A stretch of 64,000 nucleotides of DNA from Emiliania huxleyi CCMP1516 (GCF_000372725.1 NW_005198091.1:431771-495770), one strand, 5' to 3'; counted from the stretch's first letter, positions 31,896 through 43,190 are shown. Translations and numbers: made by a program. The notes: generated by a model from the letters alone, not told the origin.

Positions 31896-33266
31896 CTACC
31901 CTTGCGACTCCGCCTTGAGCCGCTCGAACGCCGCGCGCTGCGCCGCCGCCGCCGCCTCCTCTTCTGCCTTGTCGGCCGCCGCCTTTTCGCTCGCCGCCTT
32001 CTGCGCAACCTTGGCCGCCGCCGCCGCCGCCGCCGCCGCCGTGGCGGCCGCCCAGTCAATCGCGACGGGTGCCGGCACGGCGGCGCCTGCCTGCGGAGCG
32101 GCGGGTGCCAGCCAGCCCTTGGCAGCCAAGGCTGGCCGCACCGCTGCCGGGTCGTGGCGGAACTGGCAGGCGGCGCCGCGGGTGCACATGCCCGAGAGGA
32201 AGTCTTTGCAGTGCCCCATCGACCTGCAGGCGCCAGCCAGGGGGGCGTCAGAAGGGGACGGGCGCGCACCTCCCGCGCTGCTCTCTCGAGCGCACTGTGC
32301 GGGGCTGGCGCCGTCCGCGGCGCGCGGCTGCTCGAGGGCAGCCTGCCGCCGCGCCTCGTCCTGCGCGGCGGCGGCCGCCACCCGCTGCTGCGGGTGCAGG
32401 GTGTGGTCCACCATGTTGGCGGCGTTCGGCTCGCCGCCGTCTACCTCGTGCCTCGGCCGGCCGCAGATCTTCGTGTTGCAGGTCATCCGCGTCGGAAAGT
32501 TGATGTTGCGGCAGTTGAGGCAGACCCACGAGCCGGCGGGGTGGCCCGTCGCCGTCTTTGGCGTGTCGGGGTGCTGCCAGTTTGGCTGCGCCCCGCCCGC
32601 CAGCTGGGCCGGCACCCCTCCGGCGTAGCCGGGCGGCGCGGGAGGGTAGCCGGGCGGCGCTGGCGGGTACCCTCCCGGGGGGCCCAACCCTCCCGGGGTG
32701 GCGGGCTGCGGCGGGTACCCATGCGGCGAGAAGGGCGCGGGCGGCGCGGGCGGCACTGGCTGCAGCGGCGGCGGGACGCCCGGTGGGAGCGGCACCGGCG
32801 GTGGCAGCGGCACAGGCTGCACCGGCTGAAGCACAGGCTGCAACACAGGCTGCAGCACCGGCTGCAGCACCGGCTGCAGCACCGGCGCCGGCTGCACGGC
32901 GCTCGGGTCGACGGGCGGCGTCCACGACGAGTAGCCGGTGGGGCCGTGGTGGAAGTAGGGCCGGCCGCTCGCAGAGTCGGTGCACTGCGTCCAGCCGAGC
33001 GGGGCCAGGTGCTGCAGCGCGGCGGGCAGCCCGTTTTGCGCGTGCTGCACCGCCGCCTGCACCGCCGGGTGCGCGTGCTGGTGCTGCGCCTGCTGCATCG
33101 CCATCCGCATCGCCTCCGCCTGCGCGATGAGTCGCTTCTCCTGCTCCTGCCGCGCCGCGAGCGACTCCCGCTCCTGCGCCTCGGCCTCCTCGCGCTCCGC
33201 GCGCCGCTTCTGGGCCGTCGCCTCAAGCCAGCGGCTCGTCTTGCCCTTCTGCGCGCCGAAGAGCAT
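31896..33266 (-). CDS. WW / RanBP2-type zinc finger / CCCH RNA-binding protein
   Basis: ATG at 33266 gives 456 residues. The open frame runs on upstream through YHH and an AG that could be an acceptor, so an extra 5' exon is possible. Order of features: coiled coil (EREEAEAQERESLAARQEQE), WW domain (LGWTQCTDSASGRPYFHHGP...YSSWTPP), a Pro/Gln hinge with VLQP repeats, a RanBP2-type zinc finger (WVCLNCRNINFPTRMTCNTK...CGRPR), a CCCH finger (CKDFLSGMCTRGAACQFRH) and an Ala-rich helix. These domains together are typical of splicing and RNP proteins. The zinc finger cysteines are all present. It lies 82 bp after the stop of the next gene upstream on the same strand. Confidence 0.72.
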   Translation of the reverse strand: MLFGAQKGKTSRWLEATAQKRRAEREEAEAQERESLAARQEQEKRLIAQAEAMRMAMQQAQHQHAHPAVQAAVQHAQNGLPAALQHLAPLGWTQCTDSASGRPYFHHGPTGYSSWTPPVDPSAVQPAPVLQPVLQPVLQPVLQPVLQPVQPVPLPPPVPLPPGVPPPLQPVPPAPPAPFSPHGYPPQPATPGGLGPPGGYPPAPPGYPPAPPGYAGGVPAQLAGGAQPNWQHPDTPKTATGHPAGSWVCLNCRNINFPTRMTCNTKICGRPRHEVDGGEPNAANMVDHTLHPQQRVAAAAAQDEARRQAALEQPRAADGASPAQCARESSAGGARPSPSDAPLAGACRSMGHCKDFLSGMCTRGAACQFRHDPAAVRPALAAKGWLAPAAPQAGAAVPAPVAIDWAAATAAAAAAAAAKVAQKAASEKAAADKAEEEAAAAAQRAAFERLKAESQG

Positions 33267-33348
33267 GTGGTGGTACCTACTCGCGCGGCCGGCCGGGTGA
33301 GGCGCCTCTCGCCCAATCTCCGCGCCACACGGGACGGGGGGCGTCGCG

Positions 33349-33626
33349 CTACTTGTCCTCGATCTTGCCCCCCTTGCCGCGGTGCTCGATTTCGAGCTTC
33401 TCGCCCCTGCCCCCCTCGGCCTCCTTGCCCCCCTCGGCCTCCTTGCCCCCCTCCCCCCCGCCGCGAGACGATCCACCTGCGCCGCCTCCGCTCGCCGCGG
33501 CGGGTGCGGGCGCGCCCTCGGCCCCGGAGGCGGCGGCGGGCGCCGCGTCGGCCTCGTCACCGAACATCGCCTCCGCCAGCCTCATCTTGGCCTCCTCGTC
33601 GTCAGCCGCGGCGTCGGCGGGCGCGG

Positions 33627-33657
<31 letters not shown>

Positions 33658-34274
33658 GGCGGAAAGCGCGGCGGCGGGGGCGGCGGCGGCGCTCTCGGAC
33701 GGCTTTTGCGCCTTCTTGCCGCGCCGCTCATCCCCGGCAGAGCTGCTCGACGAGCGCCGCTTTTCGCGCGCCTTCTTCTTGCCGCGCCTACTCTCGGGCG
33801 GCCTCGGGTCGTCTCGGGGAGAGCCGCTGGAGCGCAACGCACCCCCCTCCCTGCCGCGCCGGCGCGAGGGGCTCGAGGAGCTCGACGCTGACGGGCGTGC
33901 GCTGTCCCACCTGCGGCGAGTCGGCGGCGTGAGAGGAGGGGCGGCGCCTCGAGGGCGACAGGCGGGGCACACCGCTCGAGCCCCTTGCCCTTGCCCTTGC
34001 CCTTGTCCTTGTCCTTGCCCTTGTCTTTCTCCTTGCCCTTGTCCTTGTCCTTGTCCTTGTCCTTCTCCTTGTCTTTCTCCTTGTCCTTGTCCTTGCTGCT
34101 CTGGCCCCGCCCGCTCTTCCCCTCCTCGCGCGATCGATGCCTCCTCTGCCGCGCCTAGGGAAGGCCGAGACGGCTCAGAGAGCAGCTCGACTGCGGAAGG
34201 GCCGCTCCTTGCGACGCGCCTCGGAGCGCGAGCGCGAGCGCGAACGGCGGCGTCGCCGGTCGCGCCCGCGGCTG

Positions 34275-34305
<31 letters not shown>

Positions 34306-36968
34306 CGCGCCTGCGCCGCTTGTGCGAGCGCGAGCGGTTGCGCGAGCGGTCGCGGGAGCGGTCGCGGGAGCGGTCGCGCCGCGAGCGGTCGCGGTCGCGC
34401 GAGCGGGAACGGTCGCGCGAGCGGGAACGGTTCCCCGGCCGCCTGCCTCTGTCGAGGGTGGGGCAGCGGGCTTCCTTGTGGCCGAGCTGGCCGCACCGCT
34501 CGCAGCGGTCGACGTTGTGCGAGAAGCCGAGGCCCGCGACGAGCGCCTGCCCGACGTTGTGCGAGCGAGGTGCGGGCGAGGTGCGGGCGAGGTGCGGGCG
34601 AGGTGCGGGCGAGGTGCGGGCGAGGTGCGGGCGAGGTGCGGGCGAGGTGCGGGCGAGGTGCGGGCGAGGTGCGGGCGAAGTGCGGGCGAAGTGCGGGCGA
34701 GGTGCGGGCGAGGTGCGGGCGAGGTGCGGGCGAGGTGCGGGCGAGGTGCGGGCGAGGTGCGGGCGAGGTGCGGGCGAGGTGCGGGCGAGGTGCGGGCGAG
34801 GTGCGGGCGAGGTGCGGGCGAGGTGCGGGCGAGGTGCGGGCGAAGTGCGGGCGAGGTGCGGGCGAGGTGCGGGCGAGGTGCGGGCGAGGTGCGGGCGAGG
34901 TGCGGGCGAGGTGCGGGCGAGGTGCGGGCGAGGTGCGGGCGAAGTGCGGGCGAGATGCGGGCGAGGTGCGGGCGAGGTGTGGGCGAGGCGTGGCCGATGC
35001 GTGGGAGGGTCGGGGGGGGTTGGCCCCGCCTGCTCCGAGTGCGGCACCGGCCGGCCACTGCTCCGCACGCCAAGCTCGAGAGGCACCTCCTTCTCTCCGA
35101 TCTTGACCACCTTGCGGCCCTTCTCGTTGGTGGCCACTGAGGCGGCCGCCGCACCCTCGCCCGCCGCACCCTCGGCCGCCTCCAGCGCGGCCTCCTCCTT
35201 CTCGAGCTGCAGCGTGCCGCCCGCCTACACTCTCGGCCGATCTCGGCTGAGCTCTCCTCCTCCTCGGGCTGCTGCGGGCCGCCGTCACGTCGCTTCCCTG
35301 GAAAGCCTGCATCTCGGCTGCATCTCGGCTGCCTCTCGGCTGCATCTCGGCTGCGTCTCGGCTGCGTCTCGGCTGCATCTCGCCGTCGCGTCGCTCTTTT
35401 GAAAGTCGACGAAGCTCAGCCGGCCGACCGCGAGGGGCTTGGCGGGGAGGGGGTCGGAGGGGCGGCGCAGCTCCTGCGACGGCAAAGGCGGACGGCTTGC
35501 CTCGAGAGTCTGACCTCGTCTCGAAGCGGCGGGATCTCGGCTGGGTCTCGGCTGGGTCTCGGCTGGGTCTCGGCTGGGTCTCGGCTGGGTCTCGGCTGGG
35601 TCTCGGCTGGGTCTCGGCTGGGTCTCGGCTGGGTCTTGGCTGGGTAGGTCTCGCGCCCTCGCGTCACGGCCGAGCGCTTCGCGCAGCAGCCGCTCTGCGC
35701 CATCAACCTTCTCCCTCGGCCCGACGAGTAGCACCGCCTGTTCACAGCTCGAGCCGTGAAGAGGCGCCGAGCGCGCCCAGCTGCCGCCGGGCTGCAGCGC
35801 CGCGCCTTGCACTGCGGAAAGCGGTCCGGAGGCCGCAGGTGCGCAACCACCTTGCAGCCCGCCCGCTCGCGCAGCCGCTGCAGCCCCATGTTTCCCTGCC
35901 CCTTGACCCGCCCCCACGCCGCCGCCGGAAGGACGAACACCTCGCGGCAGCACCCCTCCGGCACCGGCTCCGCCTCCAGCTCCTCTAGCGCCTGAGATAT
36001 GGGGAGATATGGGGAGATATGGCGCCTCCAGCTCCTCTGGCGCCTGTCGCGACAAAGAGAGGCACGCCGCCGTAGAGACACACCGCACAGCGCGGCCACC
36101 TCTTTGCTCCGCACCCCCTCTCGCGCCTCGCCGCGCTCCTCGCACTCCTCGGCCAACCTCGGCTCCTCTCGGCTCCCCTCGGCTAACCTCGGCCCCTCTC
36201 GCCTCCTCTCGCCTCCTCTCGCCTCCTCTCGCCTCCTCTCCGCTCCTCTCATGTCCTCTCGGCTCCTCTCGCGCGCCTCGCCGCACGCCTCGTATGGCTC
36301 GTCCGGGCTCACCTACACCCCGCCACACCTCGGGCTCATCTCGCCGCGCCTCGCCGCAGGCCGCCTCGCCGCACGCAAGAGAGAGAGATCGCCAGCCCGC
36401 GGCCGTCGTCGAGCACCTCGTACATCGCCTGACTCAGGAGCGACCATTGAGGAGTGCTGCCAGGTGGTGGTCACTCTCTTGTCAGCGGCTCGTTCATCGC
36501 CTCGTAGCCGGCGCGCACCGACGAGGGAAGGCCGACCAGCGAGACCTGGCCGCAGAGAGAGAGAGAGGGGTGGAGAGGTGGGAAGGGGGAGGGGGAGAGA
36601 GAGAGGCAGGCGGGGAGACGGCGTCGACACCGCGGGGCGAGACGCATCTCGGAGCGGTCTCGGAGCGGTCTCGGAGCGGTCTCGGAGCGGTCTCGGACGT
36701 GTCTCGGACCTGCCGCACGTCGTCGGGGCCCTCGGGCGGCGGCCGCGCGTCGATGATGTAGATGCGGCAGCCGGTCGACTCCTAATCTCGGCTGATCTCG
36801 GCTCATCTCGGGCCATCTCGACGCCGCCGCAGATGCTGGCTGCTTCTCGACTCCTCCATCCCCTTGAAGGTTGCGCCCTTCGGCCCGATGGCGCGGTTGC
36901 ACATCTTCTTGCGCATGAAGCAGTCGTGCCGGATCGTGCCGGGCGCCTGGGGGCAGCGATGAGGGCAG

Positions 36969-37051
<83 letters not shown>

Positions 37052-37976
37052 TCCGCCGGCCGCCTGTGCCCGCCGAGGTGCTGCTATGCTGTGCCCGAGA
37101 TGCCGCTACGTGGCTGAGGAGCAGCTCCAGTGGCAGTCTGACCTCGAGCAGCCGGAAGAGATGCTTCCCGCTCAGTGCAGCGGCGGGGTTGGGGTCGGAG
37201 GGGAGGGGCCACTGATCGAGCCGCCGCTTGAAGACGAAGCCGCCCGTCGACTCGTGCTTCGACGTCTCGAACGTCGGCGCCCCCGGCGGCGCCAGGCCAG
37301 GCAATCCGTACGGTGCCGCCGCCGCGCCGTCCGGGGCGGGCTCGGGAGGCGGCGGAGGAGGGACGGGAGGCGGGGGCGGCTGCGCGGCGATGGTGAGGAC
37401 CGCGCTGGGGCTGAAGTCGAGCCCGAGCCTGCCGGCCTGGCCCGGCCGCTGGTCCTGCACCCGGTGCCCCGCGAGCGGTCCCGACGTGAACACCTTGTTT
37501 GGGTCGTTTGGCCGAGAGGTGATGAGCATCACCTCTGCCGCTGCGAGCATGCACTGCTGCGGCGATCCGGTGACAACGACCAGCCGCCGCTCCTCCGGCT
37601 CGCCGGGAACCAGGTCCCGGTCGAATATGTGCACGCCCGCGCCAATCCGTGCAGACATGTCCTTGAAGACTGAGCCGCCAGGGCCGATGAGCGCTCCGCA
37701 CCGGTCTCTTGGCACAATCAGGTCGTGCCGCATCTTGCCGTGGGACAGGTCGCGGTGCAGGAAGCTGGTGGACTTGGCGTGCGGACCCTCGAGGCCCTGG
37801 TGCGGCCAGCCGTCTTGGCGCATCTTGAACTCAAAGCCCGTCGCTGGATCAACTCCTGTCGTTATCAGCGGAACGCCGGCAGCCGGCGCCGGCGGAGGCG
37901 CCGGCGACCGTCCGCGAGAGCGAGAGCGATGCGAATCCCGGCCGCGGCGTGGCGACGGAGATCGACCGCGCGGCAT
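33349..37976 (-). CDS. large KH-domain / CCHC zinc-knuckle / RS-domain RNA-binding protein, many exons
   Basis: ATG at 37976 (MPRGRSPSPRRGRDSHRSRS). Well-defined exons are 37143-37976, 36854-36946, 36719-36781, 36501-36545 and one from 36428. KH1 is RHDLIVPRDRCGALIGPGGS. KH2 is split: RHDCFMRKKMCNRAIGPKGA, then TGCRIYIIDARPPPEGPDD, VSLVGLPSSVRAGYE and AMYEVLDDG. A KH3-like module lies near 35850-35990 (REVFVLPAAAWGRVKGQGNM). Further exons include 35069-35224 (GRKVVKIGEKEVPLELG) and one from 34546 with a zinc knuckle (CERCGQLGHKEARC) and a long RS domain. Lys/Asp repeats and an Arg/Ser/Lys tail end at 33349. Splice sites between 36420 and 34210 are only partly resolved, and two genes are possible. 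A role in pre-mRNA splicing is inferred. Confidence 0.6.
34563..34990. repeat. ~39-unit 11-bp array filling an intron
   Basis: The + strand unit is GCGAGGTGCGG (gene strand CCGCACCTCGC), repeated with only rare G-to-A or C-to-T changes over 430 bp. It fills most of the 522-bp intron 34547-35068. It reads open in all frames, so it creates long false ORFs. Confidence 0.97.
35536..35645. repeat. 11-bp array, ten units, in an intron of the KH/RS gene
   Basis: The + strand unit is CTCGGCTGGGT (gene strand CCGAGACCCAG). A related array, CATCTCGGCTG, lies at 35308-35395. Both are between coding segments of the gene at 33349-37976. Confidence 0.95.
36970..37050 (+). repeat. (CT)n(GT)n compound microsatellite
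   Basis: A run of CT repeats (36970-37004) is followed by ATGTG and a GT run to 37050. It sits in the intron between the KH1 and KH2 exons. Confidence 0.95.
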
Positions 37977-38800
37977 CTCCGCCGTGTGCTGACACAGAGG
38001 GTGTCGCGATGTGGGTGGCGACGCTGAGGAGCCTCTGGTCGCCCTCGTGAAAAATGACGCCGCGCGCAAGAGCGTGTAGCCCGCAGCCCTAGGGTGGGCG
38101 ACGGCTAGCGCACCACACACCTCTCCTTAAAATCCCTGTGTGGTGGCGGCGTGCCGTCCTCCCATCCCTCCCTTGGGTTGTCTCTTTGACGCCGGCCGCA
38201 AGAGCGTCAAGCTCTCTAGCCCGCAGCCCTAGGGTGGGCGACGGCTAGCGCACCACACACCTCTCCTTAAAATCCCTGTGTGGTGGCGGCGTGCCGTCCT
38301 CCCATCCCTCCCTTGGGTTGTCTCTTTACTTTCTTTCTTTCTTTTTAGCCCGCAGCCCGTCCCCGAGCATCCGGCCCGCTGGGTGCGCTTCTTAGCTCCT
38401 CGGCCCTGGATGTGAGGTTGCTTTGGGGTTTTTTGGTGTTCTCCAAGTGCCGTGTACAACTGTACGTTCCTCTCTCTCTCTCACGTTGTATGTCGTTGTA
38501 CTTTTACTCGAGTACTGGGAGAAAAGGGAGAGGGTGTCTCTCTCTCTCTCTGTATGCGGCTCTTACAAACATCCCCGAAGGTGGACTGGATTTTTGTGTG
38601 AGCCGCCCTTTGAGGAAGCGTCCCTCCTCCCCCCTTCCTTTTTGGCGCAGCGAGAAGAATTTTACAACAAAACTCCCTCGCACGACACTAGGCACGGGAC
38701 TGGCGCGCACTGGCGAGAAGAAACTCTCGTCTTGTGCCTGTGACATGTTGTTGTAGATTTGTAGCTTCGCGCCAAGATTCGCGCTCGGGGTATTCGTCTC
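37977..38800. other. intergenic, two tandem family A copies
   Basis: Right halves of family A at 38089-38190 and 38229-38332 are direct duplicates ~140 bp apart, separated by GCCGCAAGAGCGTCAAGCTC. A family B fragment (38365-38420) follows. Near 38656-38720 are AAAACTCCCTCGCACGACAC and GCACGGGACTGGCGCGCACT, strings shared with the spacers at 1115, 5540 and 18421. No gene is supported. Confidence 0.65.
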
Positions 38801-40247
38801 ATGCTCACTTGCGGCTCGCGCGTGAAGGCCCGCTACCTCGCAAGCAGCGGAGGCCCCGTCGGCACAAAATGGTTCCCCGCGATCATCACCAAGTGCAACC
38901 GCGACGGCACCTTCGATCTGACCTATGACGACGGCGACAAGGAGCAATGCGTCCTTCCTAAATTCATCAAGAATCTCGAGACTCCGTCGTCCGCCGCGCC
39001 TCCGGCCGCCGCGCCGCCGCAGACCTCCTCCGAGCTCTCAGCGTACGAGCTGGAGCGGGATGCTAACATCAGAGAGAACAAGGCGGCGCTCTCCCGGCTG
39101 GGTCTTGAGGAGGCGGCGGCGGCCTGCACGACCAAGAAGGAGGCCAAGCCGCGGGGCAAGAAGCGGGCCGCGCCCGAGGCGCGAGGGCCAGTGCGCACCA
39201 GCCGCCGGTTGAGTGGCGAGGTGCCGGAGGAGGTCTTCGTCGCGGATGAGGAGGGCAGGTGCAGACGATGTGCCCCGAGCTGGGGCCTGGCGCTGCGCAT
39301 GCTGAGTTGTTTCAGCACTGCCCACCCACAGGCGAGTCGAGCTGGGCGGGGATGAGGAGCTGATCGCGAGCATGCAGGCAGCGCAGCAGGAGGCGACGCG
39401 CGAGAAGCGCGAGGAGGCCTGGGAGGCGGCGCGGGAGGCGGCGCGCCGGCGGGCAGAGGCGGAGCCTGGCGCCGTGGAGAAAGGGGCGGAGGAGCCGAGC
39501 GCGGACGAGTGGAACTCGCTCGACACGCCGCTCTTCCACATGAACACATTCATGGAAGCAAAAGCGGGCGTGAACAGGGCCTTTGGGCTCTTCCTGCACG
39601 GCGGAGTCGCGACACCAGGCTTTCGCCCGCTCGACGACGAGACGGCGAGGCAGGTGCAGGAGGCGTGGCCGCTAAACGCTGACTTCAAGGAGCCGCTGCG
39701 CGAAAAGATGATCGAGCAGCACGGGCGCAACTACGAGTCGGGGGCGAGGCAGCGGGCCATTTGGCTCACTGCCTGCCGGCCAGGCGCCTACATCCTCTGC
39801 CGCCACAACTCCAAGGGGTGCCCGCACACGCCGGCCGCACTCAAGGACGCGAGCGGCCGGTACCTCGGCGGGGTGTACGCCCTCGGCCGCGTCGAACACT
39901 TCCCGGCGCCGCAGTCGGAGGCGGACAGGCAGCTGACCGACTTCGCTTCGGACGAGCGGCTCGAGGGGCTGGGCATGTCGCGATACTACCTGCACGCGGT
40001 GGCCAAAGTGAAGTTCTTCGCGCTAGGCTACCTCGACGACCTCAAGCCGGAGACCGCGGGCTACATCAACAAGGTTTGCCAGCCGACGCTGAATCAGGTG
40101 CTCGAGGGCAAGCAAAAGCCGGGCAAGCCGCCGGAGGCTGAAAAACACCGCCGCTGCAGGGAGGACCTCTGGCGGACGGCCAAATGGCCGATCGAGCCGG
40201 AGCTCTTCGCGGAGGGGGCAGCGGCGCCCCCTTCCCTGGTCGACTAG
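38801..40247 (+). CDS. Tudor-like domain protein with C-terminal conserved region, 2 exons
   Basis: Exons are 38801-39258 and 39332-40247, joined by a GT-AG intron, giving 457 residues. The N-terminus has Tudor/Agenet-like strands (VKARYLASSGG...WFPAIITKCNRDGTFDLTYD, ending QCVLPKFIKNLE). Then comes YELERDANIRENKAALSRLG, a helix type also seen before WD40 or chromatin domains, and a basic segment with RTSRRLSGEVPEE. Exon 2 has a long helix, then ordinary globular sequence (AYILCRHNSKGCPHTPAALK, RYLGGVYALGRVEHFPAPQS, VKFFALGYLDDLKPETAGYI) that I cannot assign. I infer a chromatin- or nucleic-acid-associated protein. Confidence 0.65.
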
Positions 40248-40439
40248 ACACTGGTCACTCTCCTCTTTCGTCTCTAGCACCGCACTTTTGTTTCTGTCGG
40301 GATTTTTCAGTTTCTTTGCCTGTTTCGTGTTCGCTCGAACATTCACAGAGAACAAAAGTACGGTAACACAGTACACCGTCCCGCACTGACTCTCGGAGTA
40401 GATAGTGGACATTGTGCGTCAATTTGTGCGCGGCCGTCG

Positions 40440-42898
40440 TCACCTCGACGGACGCCGCGGGTCGGAGTACGTGGGCCTGTCCTGCTGCAGCCTGAGCGAC
40501 CTCTCGGAAAGCTCCTCCTCGGGCGAGATTGCGCCGCTCGCGTGGTAGTCGATGGGCGACATCGCGTCCGACTCGAGCACGTTGTTGTGCGCGCCGAGCA
40601 TCGAGGCGCCGTCGGAGGAGCCGCCTCTGCTGCGCGGCTTCACGCGCCGCCTGCGCTCCGCGCCCTTCTCGCCGGGCGTCGTCGCGTGCGAGGGAAGCTC
40701 GAGGTGGCGGAGGATGGAGGCGATGGACGAGTTGTACCAGCGCTCGTGCTTGCCCGAGACGGTGCGGTAGCGCGCCTCGTAGATCTCGGCGGAGACGCCT
40801 GCGATGGCGGGGAGGGGAGGGGAGGCGGGAGGGGCTAGGTGGGGGGGGCTGAAGGAAGGGGAGGGTCGAGAGAGAGCAGAGAGAAGAGAGCGGGGAGGCG
40901 AGAGCGGCGCGCCGATGAAGTCGTCGAAGAAGAGGAGGACGTGCAGCCACTGCCTGTGACTCAGTGATCGCTCCTTCTCAACAGTGAGCCATTCACCGAG
41001 AGAAGAGGAGGAAGTGCAGCCGCTGGAGTGCAGCCGCCGCCTGCGAGGCCACTCGGCGATGAAGTCGCGCTCGGTGAGCTCCTCGAGCAGGCGCGCGTTG
41101 GCAGACATCTGCGTCGNNNNNNNNNNNNNNNNNNNNNNNNNNNNNNNNNNNNNNNNNNNNNNNNNNNNNNNNNNNNNNNNNNNNNNNNNNNNNNNNNNNN
41201 NNNNNNNNNNNNNNNNTCCTGCGCAGGCAGGGCAAGGGGGGGCGGGTCGCAGTCCCATCTCTCCGGTGTACGGGTGGGTTCTGTCTCCAGTCTCGGAGGG
41301 GGGCAAAAAGATAAGAATATCTATATTTTTCCTGGATGCTCGAATCATCTGAAGATGCTGCGCATCCCAAGATGCTTGGCATTTAACGATTAGATCTAAA
41401 ATGCAAGTTAAATTATAAAGACTTGAGCGGCGGGTGAGCCCTTGGATCAAAAGTTGGAATGGAGACTGTGAATCTATGCTAATTTCAGTTGCTATGCTAA
41501 GTCGTAAGTGAGATGTGACTAACTGCTCTACATTCTACATCCTCTGCACCCTCCCTCAGCTGCTCTGTCGTCTGTGGAATACTACTGATGGCGATGGAAC
41601 TGGGAGCCAGTGAGTGATCGTGGGGCGTGGGGGGCACTTAGCCCTGGTGCTAATGCTGACTTTACTACATGGACGGTGGCGGTTGCCTATACGGACGAGT
41701 GGTTCCTGGCGAGGTGTTGGGGTTGGGGGAGAGGGATCCAGAGCGAGGGAGAGGGAGGGAGAGGGAGGGAGGGAGGGCGGTTGCGTGTGTGTGAAAGAGA
41801 GAGCAGTGTGAGAGAGAGAGATGGAAGGGCGGGTGCTTGTGAGAGAGAGGGAGGGCGGTGTTGCGTGTGTGCCATCATGAGCCAGTTCATCATGATGATG
41901 ACATAGAGCGAGGCCGAGACGTAGAAGGAGAAGACGCCCAGGCAGAAGGTGACGAAGGTGATGCGGTACTCGAGCGCGAGGCCTGGCGAGTCGAGGGTGT
42001 GGGTCGGGGTGAGATCACGGTGAGGGTTGAGGGTAGGGTCGAGATAGGGGTCAGGGTCAGGGTCAGGGTGAGGTGAGGGGTGAGGGTTGAGGGTGCGGGT
42101 TAATCCTCGAGGCAGCGAGGCCTAAGGTACCACGTGCGGGCAGGCGGCTGCATCTCGGTCAGGTCTCTGCATCTCGGCGGCTTCTCGGCTGCATCTGCAT
42201 CTCGGCTGCTTCTCGGCTGCATCTGCATCTCGGCTGCATCTCGGCTGCATCTCGGCTGCGTCTCGGCTTCATCTCGGCTGCATCTCGGCGGCGTAACCAC
42301 CCTCGACGGCGCGCTCCATCGAGCCGTCGGGCCCGCGCAGTGCCAGGCCGGGGCCGAGCGCCGCGCAGACCGTTGCGGCAAAGAGGGCGGCGACTGGCGC
42401 CGAGGGCGTGAGAGGGCGTGAGAGGGCGTGGAGAGGGGTGGAGAGGGCTTTTAGCGGCGGCGGGTCAATCGGGGAGGGCGGCGTGGAGGGCCGAGGGTGG
42501 TGAGGGCGGCGGGAGACCGTTGAGGTCCATCGCGATGGTTGTGACGAAGAGGTAGGTCGAGCGCATCGTCGTGGACGAGTCGGGCGGGAAGAAGTACGAG
42601 GCGAGGCAGCATCCCTGCAAAGACGGGACCGACGGGGCGTGAGCCAAAAGCGCTCGACGCGCGTCGCATGGCACCAGGCCATCCACACAATCGCACACAC
42701 AATCGCAAACGGCCGAGGACGGGCGCAAAGAATCGGGAGAGGTGAGGGCCTCGCCTCGTACGCAAAGCCGGCAAAGACTCCGCTCATCGTGCCGATGTTG
42801 CGAAAGCACGATGTGTATAGATTGAGCTCGCGCTCGCGGATGGCGAGCAGCGACACTTTGAGGTCCGTTTCGAGGGCTTGCTTGTCGGCGTAGAGCAT
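40440..42898 (-). CDS. four-helix membrane protein, possibly Orai-like, >=7 exons
   Basis: Exons are 42755-42898, 42518-42614, 42301-42393, 41873-41982, an exon from the gap to 41041, 40913-40953 and 40440-40798; phases agree. Hydrophobic segments: NIGTMSGVFAGFAYE, MRSTYLFVTTIAMDLN, VAALFAATVCAALGPGLALR and ITFVTFCLGVFSFYVSASLY. Upstream of helix 1 is a conserved-looking RERELNLYTSCFRN. The cytosolic tail is Ser/Arg-rich. Size, four helices and the order of loops resemble Orai/CRAC calcium channels, but I see no pore-glutamate signature that settles it. Several introns start with GC. A 100-N gap (41117-41216) interrupts the gene. Confidence 0.55.
41117..41216. other. assembly gap, 100 N
   Basis: Exactly 100 N, so the size is a placeholder. 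The gap follows the in-frame exon sequence TQMSANARLLEELTERDFIA on the gene strand and so removes an intron and the acceptor of that exon. Confidence 0.98.
42160..42295. repeat. 11-bp array in intron 3 of the membrane-protein gene
   Basis: On the gene strand the unit is CCGAGATGCAG, with AGCCGAGATGCAGATGCAGC variants, about ten units. The array ends within 10 bp of the exon at 42301. Confidence 0.93.
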
Positions 42899-43111
42899 TG
42901 TCTGACAGCTCCTACTAGCAATCTCTGCAGCCACAGGAGAACCGCCTGCACGCCTTCGCGCAGAAATTTTTTCACACTGCCACAAAAAGGCGCGGACTGG
43001 CGGACACGACGACGACTGGTACACACACCGGCACACAAAGAATTTCGCCTTTTTTCTTCGTTTTTAAAAAGAGTTTTTTAGCCGCCGCCCATCTCCTGTG
43101 GAGATGCTCTA

Positions 43112-43190
43112 TAAATAAATAAAACGGAGACACCAAACAAGGGGTGGGAGAAGCACAGGGTCCCCACCTGCGCGAGCAGGATCTTGTAAG
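43112..43190 (+). repeat. dispersed repeat (family C)
   Basis: AAATAAATAAAACGGAGACA followed by CCAAACAAGGGGTGGGAGAA and CCACCTGCGCGAGCAGGATC recurs at 59020-59106 almost unchanged, and in part at 22645-22695 and 58330-58370. Confidence 0.85.

Noticed and set aside
34563-34990. Long Arg/Gly- or Pro/His-rich ORFs over the 11-bp array
   Set aside because: An 11-bp unit without stop codons is open in every frame; the array lies inside an intron of the zinc-knuckle/RS gene.
34563-35645. CRISPR-like repeat arrays
   Set aside because: Units are 11 bp with no spacers and the setting is a eukaryotic intron.
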